Shown here one piece after another: positions 34,906 through 49,000 of a stretch of 64,000 nt of DNA; position 1 is the stretch's first letter, and each line of letters begins with the position of its first letter. Source of the stretch: JAMZMI01 sp964353015 (GTDB lineage Bacteria; Bacteroidota; Bacteroidia; Cytophagales; Cyclobacteriaceae); the NCBI GenBank assembly GCA_964353015.1, contig CAYGUA010000010.1, positions 97,418 through 161,417 of the forward strand. Reading direction: 5' to 3'. The position numbers were made by a program, and so were the translations under genes. A model generated the notes under the pieces. The model had not been told where the DNA came from, made no database searches, and was given only the letters and a program-made list of their open reading frames with translations.

Positions 34906-35919
34906 ATGAAATCATTTATTACATCCCTTTTTGCACTCATCATCTTGTTTTCATTTTCCTGTACCAATGATTTAGACGATCAGGATAAGATCAATGATGG
35001 AGAATATAGTTTCTACATTACTGGTATCAATAAGTATCTTAATTATACTTTTTCAGCAACAAATGGTAGGGCAGCTTCATCTGTTCCCGAAGATGTAAAA
35101 AGTCTGGCAGTGTTGATTCTTGATGCCGAAAATAATGTTGTGTATGAGCAGCATTATTACAACAACACCTACTATCCGCCATACTATGAGGACTCGGTTC
35201 AAATGGAAGATGGTTCAATGGGTATAGATGTCAATGCGGATTTTTACTATTATGAAAACACCATTCCGGATACGCTATTTATTCCAAAATTAGGATCTGG
35301 CGATTACACAATTCTTACTGCTACCGCAGATTTCTATTATTACAATTATGGTAATTATGATTATGGATATAATGGCCATGAGGAGGATAAATACAATTTC
35401 CCAAAATTATTTAGTTACATAACGAGTGAAGGACCTATCTATGTTGGAAAAAAAGAACTTCGTTTGGAAGAAGAAGGTCAACAAGTGGAAATGGAAATGA
35501 CTAATATCTCCGCTAAAATCACTTTGCAAAAATTAAATGAATCCGCTGATTTGCAAGGTTCACTTCAACTTCAATTAAATACTAAAGACAATAAGGACTA
35601 TTCATTTTTAGATGAAGATTTTGTGCCACAAGATTATGACTATGATCAAAGTATTTACGTTTGGACTGATTGGCAGCAGGAAAGAAGTATTTATACTCTA
35701 CCAAAAACAATCACTTCTTTGCAGATTTATTATTACGATTACAGGACTGGTGTACAGATAAGTCAGGAAGTTGAAATCAATCCGAATTTAAATCTTACAG
35801 TGGGTGATGCAATCACTTTTACCGTAGATGTTGAAGAGCTTCTTGAAGGAGCCGGACAAGGATTTTTTAGTTGGGAGGATATTGACTGGAATGATTTAGG
35901 TTCCATTTCTGTACCCTAA
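34906..35919 (+). CDS. Tyrosine-rich surface lipoprotein, function unknown
   Basis: This 337-residue protein has a lipobox (LFSFSC, Cys19) followed by an Asp-rich stretch (CTNDLDDQDK) of the kind that directs Bacteroidota lipoproteins to the cell surface. About 34 of 337 residues are tyrosine, clustered in runs such as ADFYYYENT and ADFYYYNYGNYDYGYNGH. The predicted beta-rich body recalls fimbrillin/Mfa-type lipoproteins, but I see no conclusive family motif. It is expressed alone and ends at a strong terminator (35941-35964). It could bind carbohydrate or form an adhesive or crosslinkable surface layer. Confidence 0.7.
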   Translation: MKSFITSLFALIILFSFSCTNDLDDQDKINDGEYSFYITGINKYLNYTFSATNGRAASSVPEDVKSLAVLILDAENNVVYEQHYYNNTYYPPYYEDSVQMEDGSMGIDVNADFYYYENTIPDTLFIPKLGSGDYTILTATADFYYYNYGNYDYGYNGHEEDKYNFPKLFSYITSEGPIYVGKKELRLEEEGQQVEMEMTNISAKITLQKLNESADLQGSLQLQLNTKDNKDYSFLDEDFVPQDYDYDQSIYVWTDWQQERSIYTLPKTITSLQIYYYDYRTGVQISQEVEINPNLNLTVGDAITFTVDVEELLEGAGQGFFSWEDIDWNDLGSISVP

Positions 35920-36282
35920 AAGTGCATTAAGACTTGATATAAAGGGCCGAGTGGCCCTTTTTTTATGTCCAATCATTTTAAACATTGAAAGCTAATTAGA
36001 ATACACAAACATTAATTTGCCCCCCTTTCAATTTTCAAAAATTATGAAAGGGTCAGAGCGCATCCAATAAATCATTATTTGTGATTTTTAGACTACTGAT
36101 CAGTTGAGAAAGTTCACATCCCTTAGCACCCATTATCCAATCTTAATTTGTTAACTTTCAGGGTTTAAATATTTATATTTTTAGATTTATTTTAATCTTA
36201 ACATGTTGACAACAAGTGTGTTTTTAGCATAGAGTATAGATATTTTAAAAAAATCAATCCAGTTTCACCAGATATACGATTA
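35920..36282. other. Non-coding region ahead of the surface-adhesin operon
   Basis: This 363-bp gap contains the terminator of the lipoprotein gene (35941-35964) and an 11-bp dyad TGTTGACAACA (36204-36214) about 70 bp before the KNH-like gene. It is AT-rich with no clear TAnnTTTG element, so the operon may use an alternative sigma factor. Confidence 0.45.
35941..35964 (+). terminator. Terminator of the tyrosine-rich lipoprotein gene
   Basis: AAAGGGCC (35941-35948), loop GAGT, GGCCCTTT (35953-35960), then more T: a perfect 8-bp GC-rich stem with a T tail, 21 bp after the stop. Confidence 0.9.
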
Positions 36283-37011
36283 ATGAATCGCTACTTATTT
36301 TCAATTGCATTGTTCCTGATTTTATTACAGGTTAAAGCGCAAAATCTCCGCATTTCTAATCTTGACATCAGTCAGGAAGGTAAAATCTCATTTACTGCCT
36401 TAATCGAGTCTCATCATTCTTCCAGAGAAAGCTATGAATTGAAAGTGTATTCCTCTGCTGATAATTATGTCAAGGCAATAGGTCTGAACTTAAAGTCCGT
36501 CAAGCCAGGTGTGCCTCTAGATGTTTCTTTTGATGGAAAGGAAAAAATTGGAAATTTTAAAGGCTCCCTACAATTCAAATTTGTAGCTCAAGCGACGGTT
36601 TTTCCAGTAGAGGTTACTATCAATGGAGATAAATTCAAACGTGGAAAATCGATTACAGTAACCTGGAAAGATTTTCATGAATCGGGTTGGTACGATGTGG
36701 AAATGTATCGCGGAGGTACATTATTTAAATCCCTTGTTGGAAATCACAGAGGCACAAGTTACACTGCTCAGTTGCCAAAGAAAATGCCAAAGGGCGAATA
36801 TGAGATTCGCGTTATCCCGACAAATAAAAAGGAGCTTCAATCAGAAAATTACGCAGTGGTTGTGAAAGGAGGCTCGGCAGCCCTTGTAGTTGGTGCCGGA
36901 GGTGCTTTGGCAGCTGGCGCGGGTGTTGTATTACTTGGAGGAGGAGGTGACTCTGGAGGCGGTGGAAGTACCGGAAGCTCATTGCCTGATCCACCAATAC
37001 CTACGAATTGA
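36283..37011 (+). CDS. Secreted Kre9/KNH-like protein with Gly-rich membrane tail
   Basis: This 242-residue protein has a signal peptide (about 1-19, ending VKAQ). A first beta domain (about 21-108) is followed by a Kre9/KNH-like Ig fold (about 112-195; FKRGKSITVTWKDFHESGWY and YEIRVIPT match the family). The C-terminal segment is unusual: an Ala/Val/Gly hydrophobic stretch (about 200-220) that could span a membrane, then a run of Gly and Ser and a short Pro-rich end. This suggests an envelope-anchored accessory protein. It precedes the giant adhesin by 62 bp and is probably cotranscribed with it. Confidence 0.72.
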   Translation: MNRYLFSIALFLILLQVKAQNLRISNLDISQEGKISFTALIESHHSSRESYELKVYSSADNYVKAIGLNLKSVKPGVPLDVSFDGKEKIGNFKGSLQFKFVAQATVFPVEVTINGDKFKRGKSITVTWKDFHESGWYDVEMYRGGTLFKSLVGNHRGTSYTAQLPKKMPKGEYEIRVIPTNKKELQSENYAVVVKGGSAALVVGAGGALAAGAGVVLLGGGGDSGGGGSTGSSLPDPPIPTN

Positions 37012-37073
37012 TGAGCATTACTTCTCTAAAGCAACATTAAGAAGAATTTTAAAAAGCATTTGATCACCGTATT

Positions 37074-40000
37074 ATGAATATAAATTTTACTCAAATCAAG
37101 CAAAACAATAAGTCTGTAAAAAGACCATTTTTATTGTCCTTATTCTGGTTATTGTCCCTTGGATTTACTTTTGCACAAGGACCTGTTGCGTATTATCCAT
37201 TCAATGGAAATGCCAATGATGCATCTGGTAATACCAATAATGGAACTATAACTGGAGCTACGTTGACTACAGACCGATTTGGAAATGCAAATAGTGCTTA
37301 TTCTTTTAATGGTGTCGATAATAAAATTGTGGTGCCTTATGACAATACAATGTCTTTGGGCAGTCAGTTTACAGTTACGGCGTGGGTGCAAACCACAGAC
37401 GGAATTGGAAGCATTTTTAGTCAGCATTCTGGAGGAGGGACTGGTAATTTTGTTTTTGCGATCTGGGATGTTTTTAACTCAGGAGAATTCCTCTTTGCGC
37501 CATCCCAAAGCATTTACGAAACCATATACAGTGGCCCTGTAGTAAATGATGGTTTGTGGCATCACCTTGCGGGCGTCTATGACCATAGCAATTCAGTAGT
37601 TTATTATTATGTGGATGGTGTGCTTTCGAAATCAATTCAGAATCCGGCTGCCTTATCCAACACGCTTGTTGACTTTATTATTGGAGATGAAGGTGATGGG
37701 TTTTTTCAATATGAAGGAAAGATTGATGAAATACGCCTTTACAATCGTGCACTTTCCGAAATTGAAATATCATCTCTTTATCAAGAAACTTCCTTCATCA
37801 CCACTTGGGAAGTGGTCGATCCCGATTTGACAATCAATATATTTAGTATTGATGGTTTGACCTATGATTTTGATATTGATTGGGGAGATGGCACAGTCCT
37901 TTCGAATCAGACTGGTAGCGTTTCACACACTTATGCTAGTGCTGGAATAAAAACTATATCCATCACAGGAGTTTTCCCAGAGTTCAGTGCATATTCAAAG
38001 GATAAAATCCGTAGCATAGAGCAATGGGGAAATATAGTTTGGGGACCAATTGGCTTTTCTTTTGGTGATGCTGCAAACGGCTTGGCCATCAACGCAACTG
38101 ATGCACCTGATCTATCGCAGGTTACATCTATGAAACTGATGTTTAAGAATTTAGCTTTTACAGGTGATAACTTGAAAAATTGGGATGTTTCCAATGTGGA
38201 AGATATGTGGGCGATGTTTTTCGGTGCGTCCTTCAACGAAGATTTAAGTTCATGGAATGTTTCAAATGCCACTGACTTAGGTTCCATGTTTATTTACACG
38301 GGGAATTCTACTTTTGGAGATTTAAGTAACTGGGATGTGTCAGCATGCACGAATATGGCTGGTATGTTTTCATATGCAACGGACTTTAATAGCAATATTA
38401 GCGGATGGAATGTATCGAATGTTGTGTTTATGAATAATATGTTTCAGGGGTCGACTTCATTTAACCAAGATATAAGTGGATGGAATGTATCCAATGCGGA
38501 ATTTATGGGTTTTATGTTCCTTGAGGCTACAATTTTCAATCAACCAATAGGAAGCTGGAATGTGTCGAAGGTAATAGACATGCCATTTATGTTTTATGAT
38601 GCATCTGGTTTTGACCAAGATTTAGGCGGATGGGACATTTCGAATGTTGGTAATTTTGATGGAATTTTTACAGGATCAAATCTTTCGCTCAGCAATTATG
38701 ATAATACATTAATTGGTTGGGCATCTTTGGATGCGGGAGAAGCACAAATTCCAACAAATAGATATTTCGGCGCTGGTGGACTTACTTATTGTCAAAGTGG
38801 TATCGCTCGCACATCACTTATCAACGATTATGGGTGGACCATAACTGGTGACAATGCCGAATGTAATAATGGACTAATAGCCTATTATCCTTTCAATGGG
38901 AATGCACTGGATGCTTCTGGTAATGGAAGTGATGGTATTGTAAATGGTGGCGTAAGTCTTGTTACTGATAGATTTGGAAATGCTGATGCTGCATATGGAT
39001 TCGATGGAACCGATGGTCACATTTCTATAAGTTCATTATTTAATCACCCTGTAGGTGAAGTATCGGTAACTTATTCCGCGTGGGTGATGCCCACCGCACA
39101 AGGTCAAAACGGAAGCGTGTTTTATGTTGGCGATAGATTTGTCAATGCAAGATCTTCTATGATTTTAGCTGGAGGTGATCTGGCTTATATTGGTGAGAAT
39201 AATGATTTTAGAAGTAATACTGGCGTATACCTTGATGAATGGAGTCATGTTGCCGTCACAAAATCTGGAACCTCAGTTACAACATATATTAATGGTGTTG
39301 AAGTCTCATCTGGCAATGTTACCACAGGTCAAGATATTGCATCGATTGCTGCATCAATCGGAAGCACAGCCAACAACGACGAATTTTTTAATGGTAAAAT
39401 TGATGATGTACGCGTTTATGACAGACCATTAACTGCCAATGAGATAGCTGCTCTCTATTCAGAAAATGGATATATGTCACAGCGTGATATTTTGATGACT
39501 TTATATGAGTACACTGGCGGAGATAATTGGAATGATAAAACTAACTGGGGGACAACCGAATCTATAGCTAACTGGTTTGGAGTGGAAGCTTCAAACGGAG
39601 TGGTTACATATTTAGATGTAAGAAATAATAACCTTAATGGTACTATTCCAAAAGAACTTGGAGGATTATATGGCTTACAATATTTAATTCTATTTAATGA
39701 TGCAGGCCTTTTTGGCGGAATTCCGTACGAGTTAGGAAATCTAAGAAGCCTGCTATACATGGCAATCTCACTCACAAATGTGAGTGGAGAAATACCTGCA
39801 AGTATTGGGAATTTGAGCAACCTTCAAACTTTGATATTGAGTAGAAATAATCTTTCTGGTGATGTCCCGATTGAATTAACAAATTTGAGCAACCTTCAGA
39901 CTTTATCCTTATTTCAAAATCAGCTCACCTCCATTCCCGATTTCACTGGAATAACTAGTCTGACTAACTCAATACGTGTAGAGTCTAATAAAATAGGATT

Positions 40001-43000
40001 TTCAGATATAATCCAAAACCTACCTACCACTGCAGCGACATTTCTGTATTCACCTCAAACTATTGGTGATGTTTCAAGCTTCATAATTAATAATGGAGAA
40101 CAAGTGAACCTTGATGCCATTGAAATTACAGCCGGAACAAATTATCAATGGTACTTCAATGGGGAGATAATTGATGGTGCTAATTTGGTCAATCACATTT
40201 TCACATTCTCCAGTATTGATGAGGGGGTTTACCATTGTGTAATGACCAATGACAATGTGCCTGGATTAACAATAACTCGGGCGAATATTCTTCTTGACAA
40301 TGGAATAAATGTTGCTCCAACTGATCTGCAACTATCTAATTTCATTATTGAAGATGGAACATTGTCAGGTTCATTGATAGGAACTTTGGCAACTATTGAT
40401 GAAGATCCTGCTGACACGCATTCTTATGCATTAATAGCTGGAACGGGTGATATAGATAATAATAATTTTTATCTCGAAGGTGACAAACTATACATTGGTG
40501 TTAATGCCGACTATTCTCAAAACCAAGTTTTTCAATTACGGATATCAACCACGGACAATTCTGGTCAAATATTTGAAAAGGAGATAGAGATTTTGGTAAA
40601 ACCTGCAATGGTTTGTAGTAATAGTTTTTATCAAGCTTCAAGTGGGACATTCAGTGACGGCAGTGGCATATTCGATTATGAAAATAATTTCAGCTGCAGT
40701 TGGAGTATACAGCTACCAGAGGGTGAAAAAGTGAAGCTTAGCTTCATTTCATTCAATACAGAAGCCGATTATGACTTTGTGAGGGTCTATGATGGATTGG
40801 ATGACACAGGCACCTTACTAGCTGAATTGTCAGGTGATTATATTCCATCAAATGTCTACTCTCCTAGCAATACAATGTACATCACCTTTATAGCAGATGG
40901 TGGTGTAGTGGCACCAGGTTTTGAAGCTGGCTACAGCACTGTCGTCCCTGTTGCATATTTTCCTTTCAATGGAAATGCTTTAGATGAATCAGGTAATGGT
41001 GTTGACGGTACTGTAAACGAAGCATTGCTTGTTGTCGATCGTTTCGGAAACGCTGATGCGGCTTACAATTTTGATGGTGCCAATGATTTCATTTCAGGTG
41101 ATGCAAGTAGTTTCCCTTCTGGAGCTGCGCCAAGAACTATATCCGGTTGGGTTAATGTGCCGGATCAATCAGGCTATTTATTTACCTATGGAAATACTAA
41201 TGTAAATGGTGGTTCATTTGCACTAGGAATCCAAAGCGGTTTACCTGTTTTCTGGGGACATTTTGCGGATTTAACTGGAACCCAAGCCATTAACTTTAAT
41301 GAATGGGTTTTTCTCTCAATAACGTATGATGGTGTCAATTTATCTATCTATGTAAATGGTCAATTGGATACATCGGCACCTTTAACCCTGGATACACAAC
41401 CAGCCACCAGTTTTAACATAGCTACGGGATGGTCTGGTACGATGGACGATATATCCATCTATGATTATGCCCTTTCCGCATTGGAAATTGAAAACTTATA
41501 CAATAAAAATGGATGGCCAAATGTGCCAACTAATTTAGTCGCGAATTTATCCAGTGCTGAAGGCAAGCGTTGGAAATTGGCTCCAAGTGATCGTGCTTTT
41601 TATGTAGGGCCAGAAATTGGAAGTGATTATTGGTATGCAAATACCCAAGTTGATGTGCTAGATCGTGATTGTTTATTTGATGACCAATTTATATTCTATG
41701 ATGATGGAACTTTTGTAATTGCTCAGAATGGCTCTGTTTGGGGAGAAGATTATTTAGGTGGATTTAATGAATGCACAACAATAGATCAGCTGGCACCAGC
41801 CATGCAAATCATGGGACAGGGTCTTTATACCTATTCCACATCATTATCTTCAATAAATCCAACCATCACGGTCTCGGGCGATGGAGCTTACATTGGTTTT
41901 TCTAAAGTGTTTAATGGAGGTGAATATCCTTCTGATGGTACCGGGACCCCTGTAAGTTCAATTACTTATACTGTTATTGATTATGAAGTAATTGATGACC
42001 AGGAGTTCATGACTATTTCAATAGAGTTTTTAACAGGTAGTGAAACTGCCTGGTGGACTTTCGAATTGGTACATGATCCTTTGGTTGCGAATTATGTTTT
42101 TAATGACAATGCTGATGATCAAACTTCAAATAATTATGATGGCGTAATCAACGGAGTAGCATCAGTAAATGATCGATTCGGTGCTGCAAATGCTGCTTAT
42201 AGCTTTGATGGTGTATCCAACTTCATTCAAACGGATGCCACTTTGGAAGATAATACTCCATTCACATTATCCACATGGGTGAAATGGGATGGAAATAATA
42301 CGAATTATGCTGAAATCTTGAGTTGGTGGAACATTAATGCATCAGGTCAAACATATCTAGGTACATCACCAACTACAAATGAAATCCGGTTTGGTGATGC
42401 ATGGCCAACAACTGGAGTGTTCTTGCCAGTCAATGTATGGGTCAATTTGGTTGCTACATACGATGGGTCTGTTGCACGCATTTATCTTGATGGAAATTTG
42501 GCTGCCACGTCTGCTGCAGGTCAAAATTATGGATTTGCAGGTGGCAATCTTTTTATTGGAGTTCAAGGTACACAAGCGGGTGAGTTTTTTGGTGGCTTGA
42601 TAGATGATATTGAAATCTACAGCAGACAGCTTTCTGATGCTGAAATTCTGTCAAAGTATGAGCAAAACAAATCAGATATAATCATTTATTATCCATTTCG
42701 TGGAGATTTAGCAGATGCAGCAGGAAATGGTTTTGACGGTTTTCAATTCGGATCTAACAATACTTTCACTTATGATAGAATTGCCTCAGAAGGAGGTGCC
42801 TATAACGCGTACAAATTCGAATATATTAACAGTGATTTAATAGAGGCGAGTAATACTGCAAATTATGATTTTGGCGATGAAATCACTGTAATGGCTTGGA
42901 TAAGACCTGATACATATCAGAGTCCTGATGTCACTTTACTTTCAAATGTTTTTGAAGGGATCGGTTTTGGTTTAAAACTGGTTACTGGTGATTTAACTCC

Positions 43001-46000
43001 TGAGGAAGCAACATATAAAAAACGTCTTTATGCAGAATTACCGGGTATTTCATATGGGCCAGCGGGCGAAGTGCTGCTTGACAGGTGGACACATGTTGCA
43101 TTTAGGTATAAGAGAAACATCGGTACTACCCTATTTATTAACGGACAAGATTTAGGAACCTACGGTTACATTTCTGGAACTGAAGATTCTACTGTTCCGA
43201 TTTCTGCAATCAATGTACAAATTGGTAACGGCTATGATGGGGTAATGGATGAGGTAAAAATATACGCAACAGGATTGGCCAATGAAGAAATTTATTCTGA
43301 ATATTCAAAAGATTTATGGCCATTTGCAAACACGACAATCATTGGCCTTGATGGAGCAGTTAATTATCCTTTGGATAATGTCACTAATGATGTTTTTGGG
43401 AATGAAACCAACGTTCACGCGAAGGTCATAGATATTCCTGCAGGAAATTATCAAATCAATGGAGAGGGTAATGGATTAAACTCGTATTTTGGAGATAATG
43501 AACTTGATGGCATTGCTGAGCCATTTGCGACACAAATAGACTTGAATGCTGGGTTCCATGCTTTCAGATTTGATCATTCGAACTTGAGCTATTTCATGGA
43601 ACCAATTAATAGTATCGGGTTGATTGGTTCAGCCCGAACAGGAGATGAAACTGGCTGGATTGCTGAGGACGAACTTGTTGATCTTGGCAATGGTATTTAT
43701 CAAATTAAGAATATTAAACTCTATGATGGAGAATGGAAACTACGTTTAAATAATCAGTGGAACATTCTGGATTGGGGATGGCAAGGTATAGAAGGTCAGC
43801 TCGCTTATATAGGTCAGAATATTCCAATCTCAGCCGGTACATATACCATTTCTGTAGATCTGATAAACAACCTTTACACTGTGATAGAAACAACTCCAGG
43901 CTATTGGGAAACAGTTGCCGAGCTCGCATTTGATGGAAACTTGCTTGATCAAAGCGGTTATGAAAATCATGGAACTTCAGCAAGTAATACTTATACCACA
44001 GATCGCTTTGGCGTTGCAAATGGGGCAATCTCATTAGGAGCAAATGAACTCGTAAACATCGGAACCGATCCTGAATTGAATCTAAACAATGGATTCACAA
44101 TGAACATGTGGATCAATCCAATTGATAATAACAACGCAGGTGGTTTATTTTCAAGTGCAGGTAGTTTTCACCAGCATCTGTATAACAATTTTATTGATTG
44201 GAGATATTTCCAAAATGGTCAGGAATTCCCTATTAATGGAATACCTGTGATTGCCCCGAATAATGTATGGACCATGTTTACATGGGTTTATGATGGAGCT
44301 GAGATGCGCTTCTATGATGATGGCCAATTGGTACATACAGAACAAATTTTCGGAGGTCTTGATTTACCGGGCAATGCTTATGAAATAGGAAACGGATATG
44401 ATGGAGCAGTAGATGAGTTTATATGGGTCGATGGTGTCTTAAATGATTACGAAATATTGTCACTTTACAATGATGGATTTGTTGCCAACTATGAATTGAA
44501 CGGCAATGTCATCGATAATATCAATGGATACGATGGTTTGGAAAATGGATCTCCAATTTATACTTCTGATCGTTTCGGTAATTTGGATGCGGCACTTTCC
44601 TTTGATGCAATAGATGACTTTGTTGATTTAGGAATCAATCCGGGTTTACACATTCAAAATGAAATCACATTGGCTGTATGGATCAAAACAGCAGATATAC
44701 AACAAAGTGGTGTGCTCACATGGGGCAATGGCTTCAGACTAGAATTGAATGCAGAGAATCAAACAGCAGTCTTTGGTTCTTGGGGCCTATCTGATGACAT
44801 CATGTTCGCAAATTATTTCGTTTCAGATGGTAAATGGCATTATCTGGTTGGTACGTATGATGGAAGCACTAAAAAGTTTTATGTTGATGGTGTTTTAAGA
44901 AATGAAGCAACTAATGTCGTATTAACTGGTGATCCGTATAATTACAGCAGTTCCATGTTGATCGGATCTAACGTCAATAGCGACCTCTATAGGGGTTCCA
45001 TTGATCATGCATCTATTTTGGATAGAGCCATGACAGAGGAAGAAATAATTGCCACTTATCACGATAGCAATTGGGATGTTACCAATATCAACGACTTTTT
45101 TATCGATGATTTATATGTTGGTCAGATTGATTTTGAAAATGGGATTGTCAACGTATCTGTACCTTCTGGAACAGATATTTCTGCCATTGGCTATGCCAGA
45201 ATGTTTCTTTCAAGAGGTGCATCAACTGAATTTGTATCAGAAGAATTGGGAAATACTTTTACGGCGGATTTCACAAACCCTGTTGGCATAAGAGTGACAG
45301 GATATGACGGCACAGTTCGTGATTGGACGATCAATGTATCCGTAGACAAAGAGCTAATTGCTCACTTCAACTTTGATGGAAATGTGCTGGACCAAACAGG
45401 CAATGGATATGACGCTGTAGATCTGTCAGGGTCGACTAGTTTTCCAAGTTTTACCATAGATCCGCAATATCCTACAGCTGGCGAATCCTACTTATTCGAT
45501 CGATCGCACCAACTAACATTAGCTAATACGGCTAGTATAGATTTTGGAGATGAAATAACTGTGGCCGCTTGGATACAGCCAGAAGTTTATGATGCGGGAA
45601 TCACAGAACCAGAGATCATTTCTAATCTTTTTGAGGGAAATGGCTTTGATTTCAAATTGTCATCTAATAGCGTAACAGAGAAAGGATTAAAAGCTGAAGT
45701 GTTTGGTTCAACTTTCGCAATTCAGGGTAATATTGGCTTGAATCAATGGTATCATGTTGCATTCACTTACAAAAGAAATGATGCGATCCTATTATACATC
45801 AATGGAATAGAATCGGGATTTAATAATGTGGGTGATGCTGGTATTTTGCCTTCCACCAGAGAGTTGGTTGTTGGAAGCGGTATGGATGGTTTGTTGGATG
45901 ATTTGAAAATATTCAATCGAGCACTTACTCCAGAAGAAATTTTTGAAGTTTATGCTGAAAACCAGACAGATTTACTTCCTCAAGTTCATTCTGTTTCAGC

Positions 46001-49000
46001 TGCCGCTGCAATCCCGGGAAGTACTGTTAGGATACATGGCTATAATTTTGATCAGCCTTCAATGGCAGTTTTTATAAACGGTGAATTTGCACAACCTAAT
46101 ATCATCTCAAATTCTTTAATGGAAATTGTAGTTCCAGACGTTGCGTACGGAACCGCAAAAATTGTTGTGGTAGGATCATCTGGGTCTTCAAATGAGGCAA
46201 CCAACTTCACAGTACTGCGACCATTTACTGATCGCAAATTTACCTTGGGTAATGAATCTCAGATAAGTACCAACATTGAATTCAGACGAGTGGTTGATTA
46301 TGCTGATCTTGATAATGACGGTGATTTAGATCTAATTTCCGGTGGTGAAGGGTCAATTACCCTCAACAAAAACCTTGGTGGGAACTTTGATGGAGATACT
46401 TATATAGCTTCCGGATTTAACGGTGGTGATATTTACAGTCTTACTACAGCTGATTTTGATGATGATGGCGATATTGATATAGCATTTTCAGATCCAAGTA
46501 GTGGCAAAATCTATTTGATTGTAAATGAAGGTATCGATGCTGTGTGGCCACTTTATACTATTTATACAAGTGGTACGGTTCCTTATTCTATAAAATTAGA
46601 TGTTTTGGATTTTGACGCTGATGGTGACCTTGACCTAATTTCTGCAAACTTTGGCTCCAAGGACATATCCTTTCTCAGAAATGATGGACAATACACGTTT
46701 ACCAGTCTTAGTGTTCATACATCAGGGTATTTCCCTGCTTCAATTGATAAAGGAGATATTGACGGAGATGGCGCTATTGATATCGTTTATTCAGCAACTG
46801 ATCAAGATGTCGGTAATGGGGAAATCGGTTGGATTTCCTATTCAGGGGATGGATCAACCATTACGCCAAACACAATTATAAATACGCAAGATGATCTCGT
46901 ACACTTTAGTCTTGTAGATATAGACGGCAATGGCACCTTGGATATTTTGTCTGGATCATCTTTTAACAGCGGTAAAGTTGTTTGGTTTTCCAATGACGGT
47001 AATGGAAACTTTGGGGCAGAACAAATCATTGAAAATAGCTTTAGTGCTGATGAAGTAATTGGTGGTGATCTTGATGGGGATGGTGATGAAGATATAATTG
47101 CAATCACATTCGGTTCTGCCAATGGACAAACCATGTTCTGGTACGAAAATCTTGGTAATTCAACCTTTTCAACGAGAAATGAGATTGGATTTACTCATGC
47201 TGGAGCATCCAGTGTACAGTCATTGGATTTTGACAATGATGGTGATCTCGATATTGCTGTGTCTGGGTATTTTAGCCTTGATCCCGTTGGTGGCTGGGTA
47301 TCAATCGTAAAATCCCTAAGTTCAGAAGCTGAAATATTAAACTTTAGTCTTAATGTAACCGGAGAAACCTATCAATTTGATGACGTTAATAGGGCTATCG
47401 ATTTTGTTGTGCCTATTGGTACTGATCTAAGTAATCTTACCCCGACATTTTTAATAAGCGAAGGGGCTAGAGCAGAAGTATTTGGTCAGGAGCAGTTTAG
47501 TGGTGTGACGACTCAGGATTTTTCTGCAGGTTTGGATTATTATATCCTGGCCGAAGATGGTTTTTCAGATTCAAATTGGCCAATTACTGTAAGTTGGGAA
47601 AATGGAATTATTGCAGATTTTCAATTCAATGGAAATGCAGTAAATGAAGCCATTCCGACAATTGAAGGAAATGTAGTTGGCGCACAAATTACCTTGGATC
47701 GTTTTGGAAATGCAAATTCCGCATATCACTTCAATAGTATTGATAATCAAATCGAATTACCAACAGCGGTGGTTAGTGGTGGCGCAGCGGTTACGGCCTC
47801 TTGGTGGGTAAACGTGAATGATATTACCGGATTTAATTATGTGTTGGACGGTGGGGCAATACAAATTGGATCAAATGAAGGTTTTATGTACTTCAATATA
47901 AACGGCGATACTGAAACAGCTACCACCCTTGAACCAAATCAATGGATTCACTATGCAGGAACATATGATGGCACTACAATAAAGATCTATAAAAATGGTG
48001 TCTTTGAACAGCAAACGGGCTATTCTACTGCAATGGGCGTTTACTATTCACCGAGTCATATTGGGTCTTTAAATGGTACCGATCGATTTATGGATGGAGC
48101 CATTGATGATATTAAAGTCTACAACTATATTCTCACCGATGAGGAAATTTTGGCTTTATACAATGTAAATGGCTGGCCAAATGTAGAAATGGAGCCATTT
48201 GAATCTATCAGCGAAAATTTTGATGTGAATTGTCTGCCTCCATTTTGGAGAGAATACCACAGTGGTTCAGATCTTGTCTATTGTGGAACATTCGAATCCA
48301 ATGTTTATGTAAACATCAATGGATTTGGAATTGGTGCTGGAGAATCATGGTTGATCGCTCCATTTGTTGATTTTGGCGCAGGAGATCATGTACTCAATTT
48401 TGATTTTGTACATCAGTTCAATGGACCACTTCCGGAAATACTCTATTCTTCTGATTACGATGGTTCGCCTGATCCTACAAATTTCACATGGGTAAACATC
48501 AATGAAGCTGAACAGATAGTAAATGCTAAGACGGTCGATAATGCATTTGTTAATTCAGGAGATATTGATTTATCTGCTTTGAGTGAAATAGGTGTTATTG
48601 CCTTTAAATACACCTCCAATGGGCCTAATGCAGACGAATCAGCGATGTTGAGAATTGATAATTTCAATATTTCCACAGTATTTAGAAGTAATGATCCTTT
48701 GGAAATTATTCTATCGTCAAACAGCATTGACGAAAACTTACAGCCAAATACTCAGGTAGGCGTATTTACCACAGTTGATGATGATAGTAATACCTTCACC
48801 TATAGTTTGGTAAGTGGAACAGGGGATGCTGACAATGCAAGCTTCACCATTTCAGGTGATCAACTGCTAACTACAGAAATGTTTGACTTTGAGACAAAGT
48901 CTAGTTACAGCATTTTGGTAAGAACTGATGATGGAGAAGGTGGCATGCTTGATCAGCAGTTTACAGTTTTTGTGAATGATATTTTTGAACCTCTTCCTGG

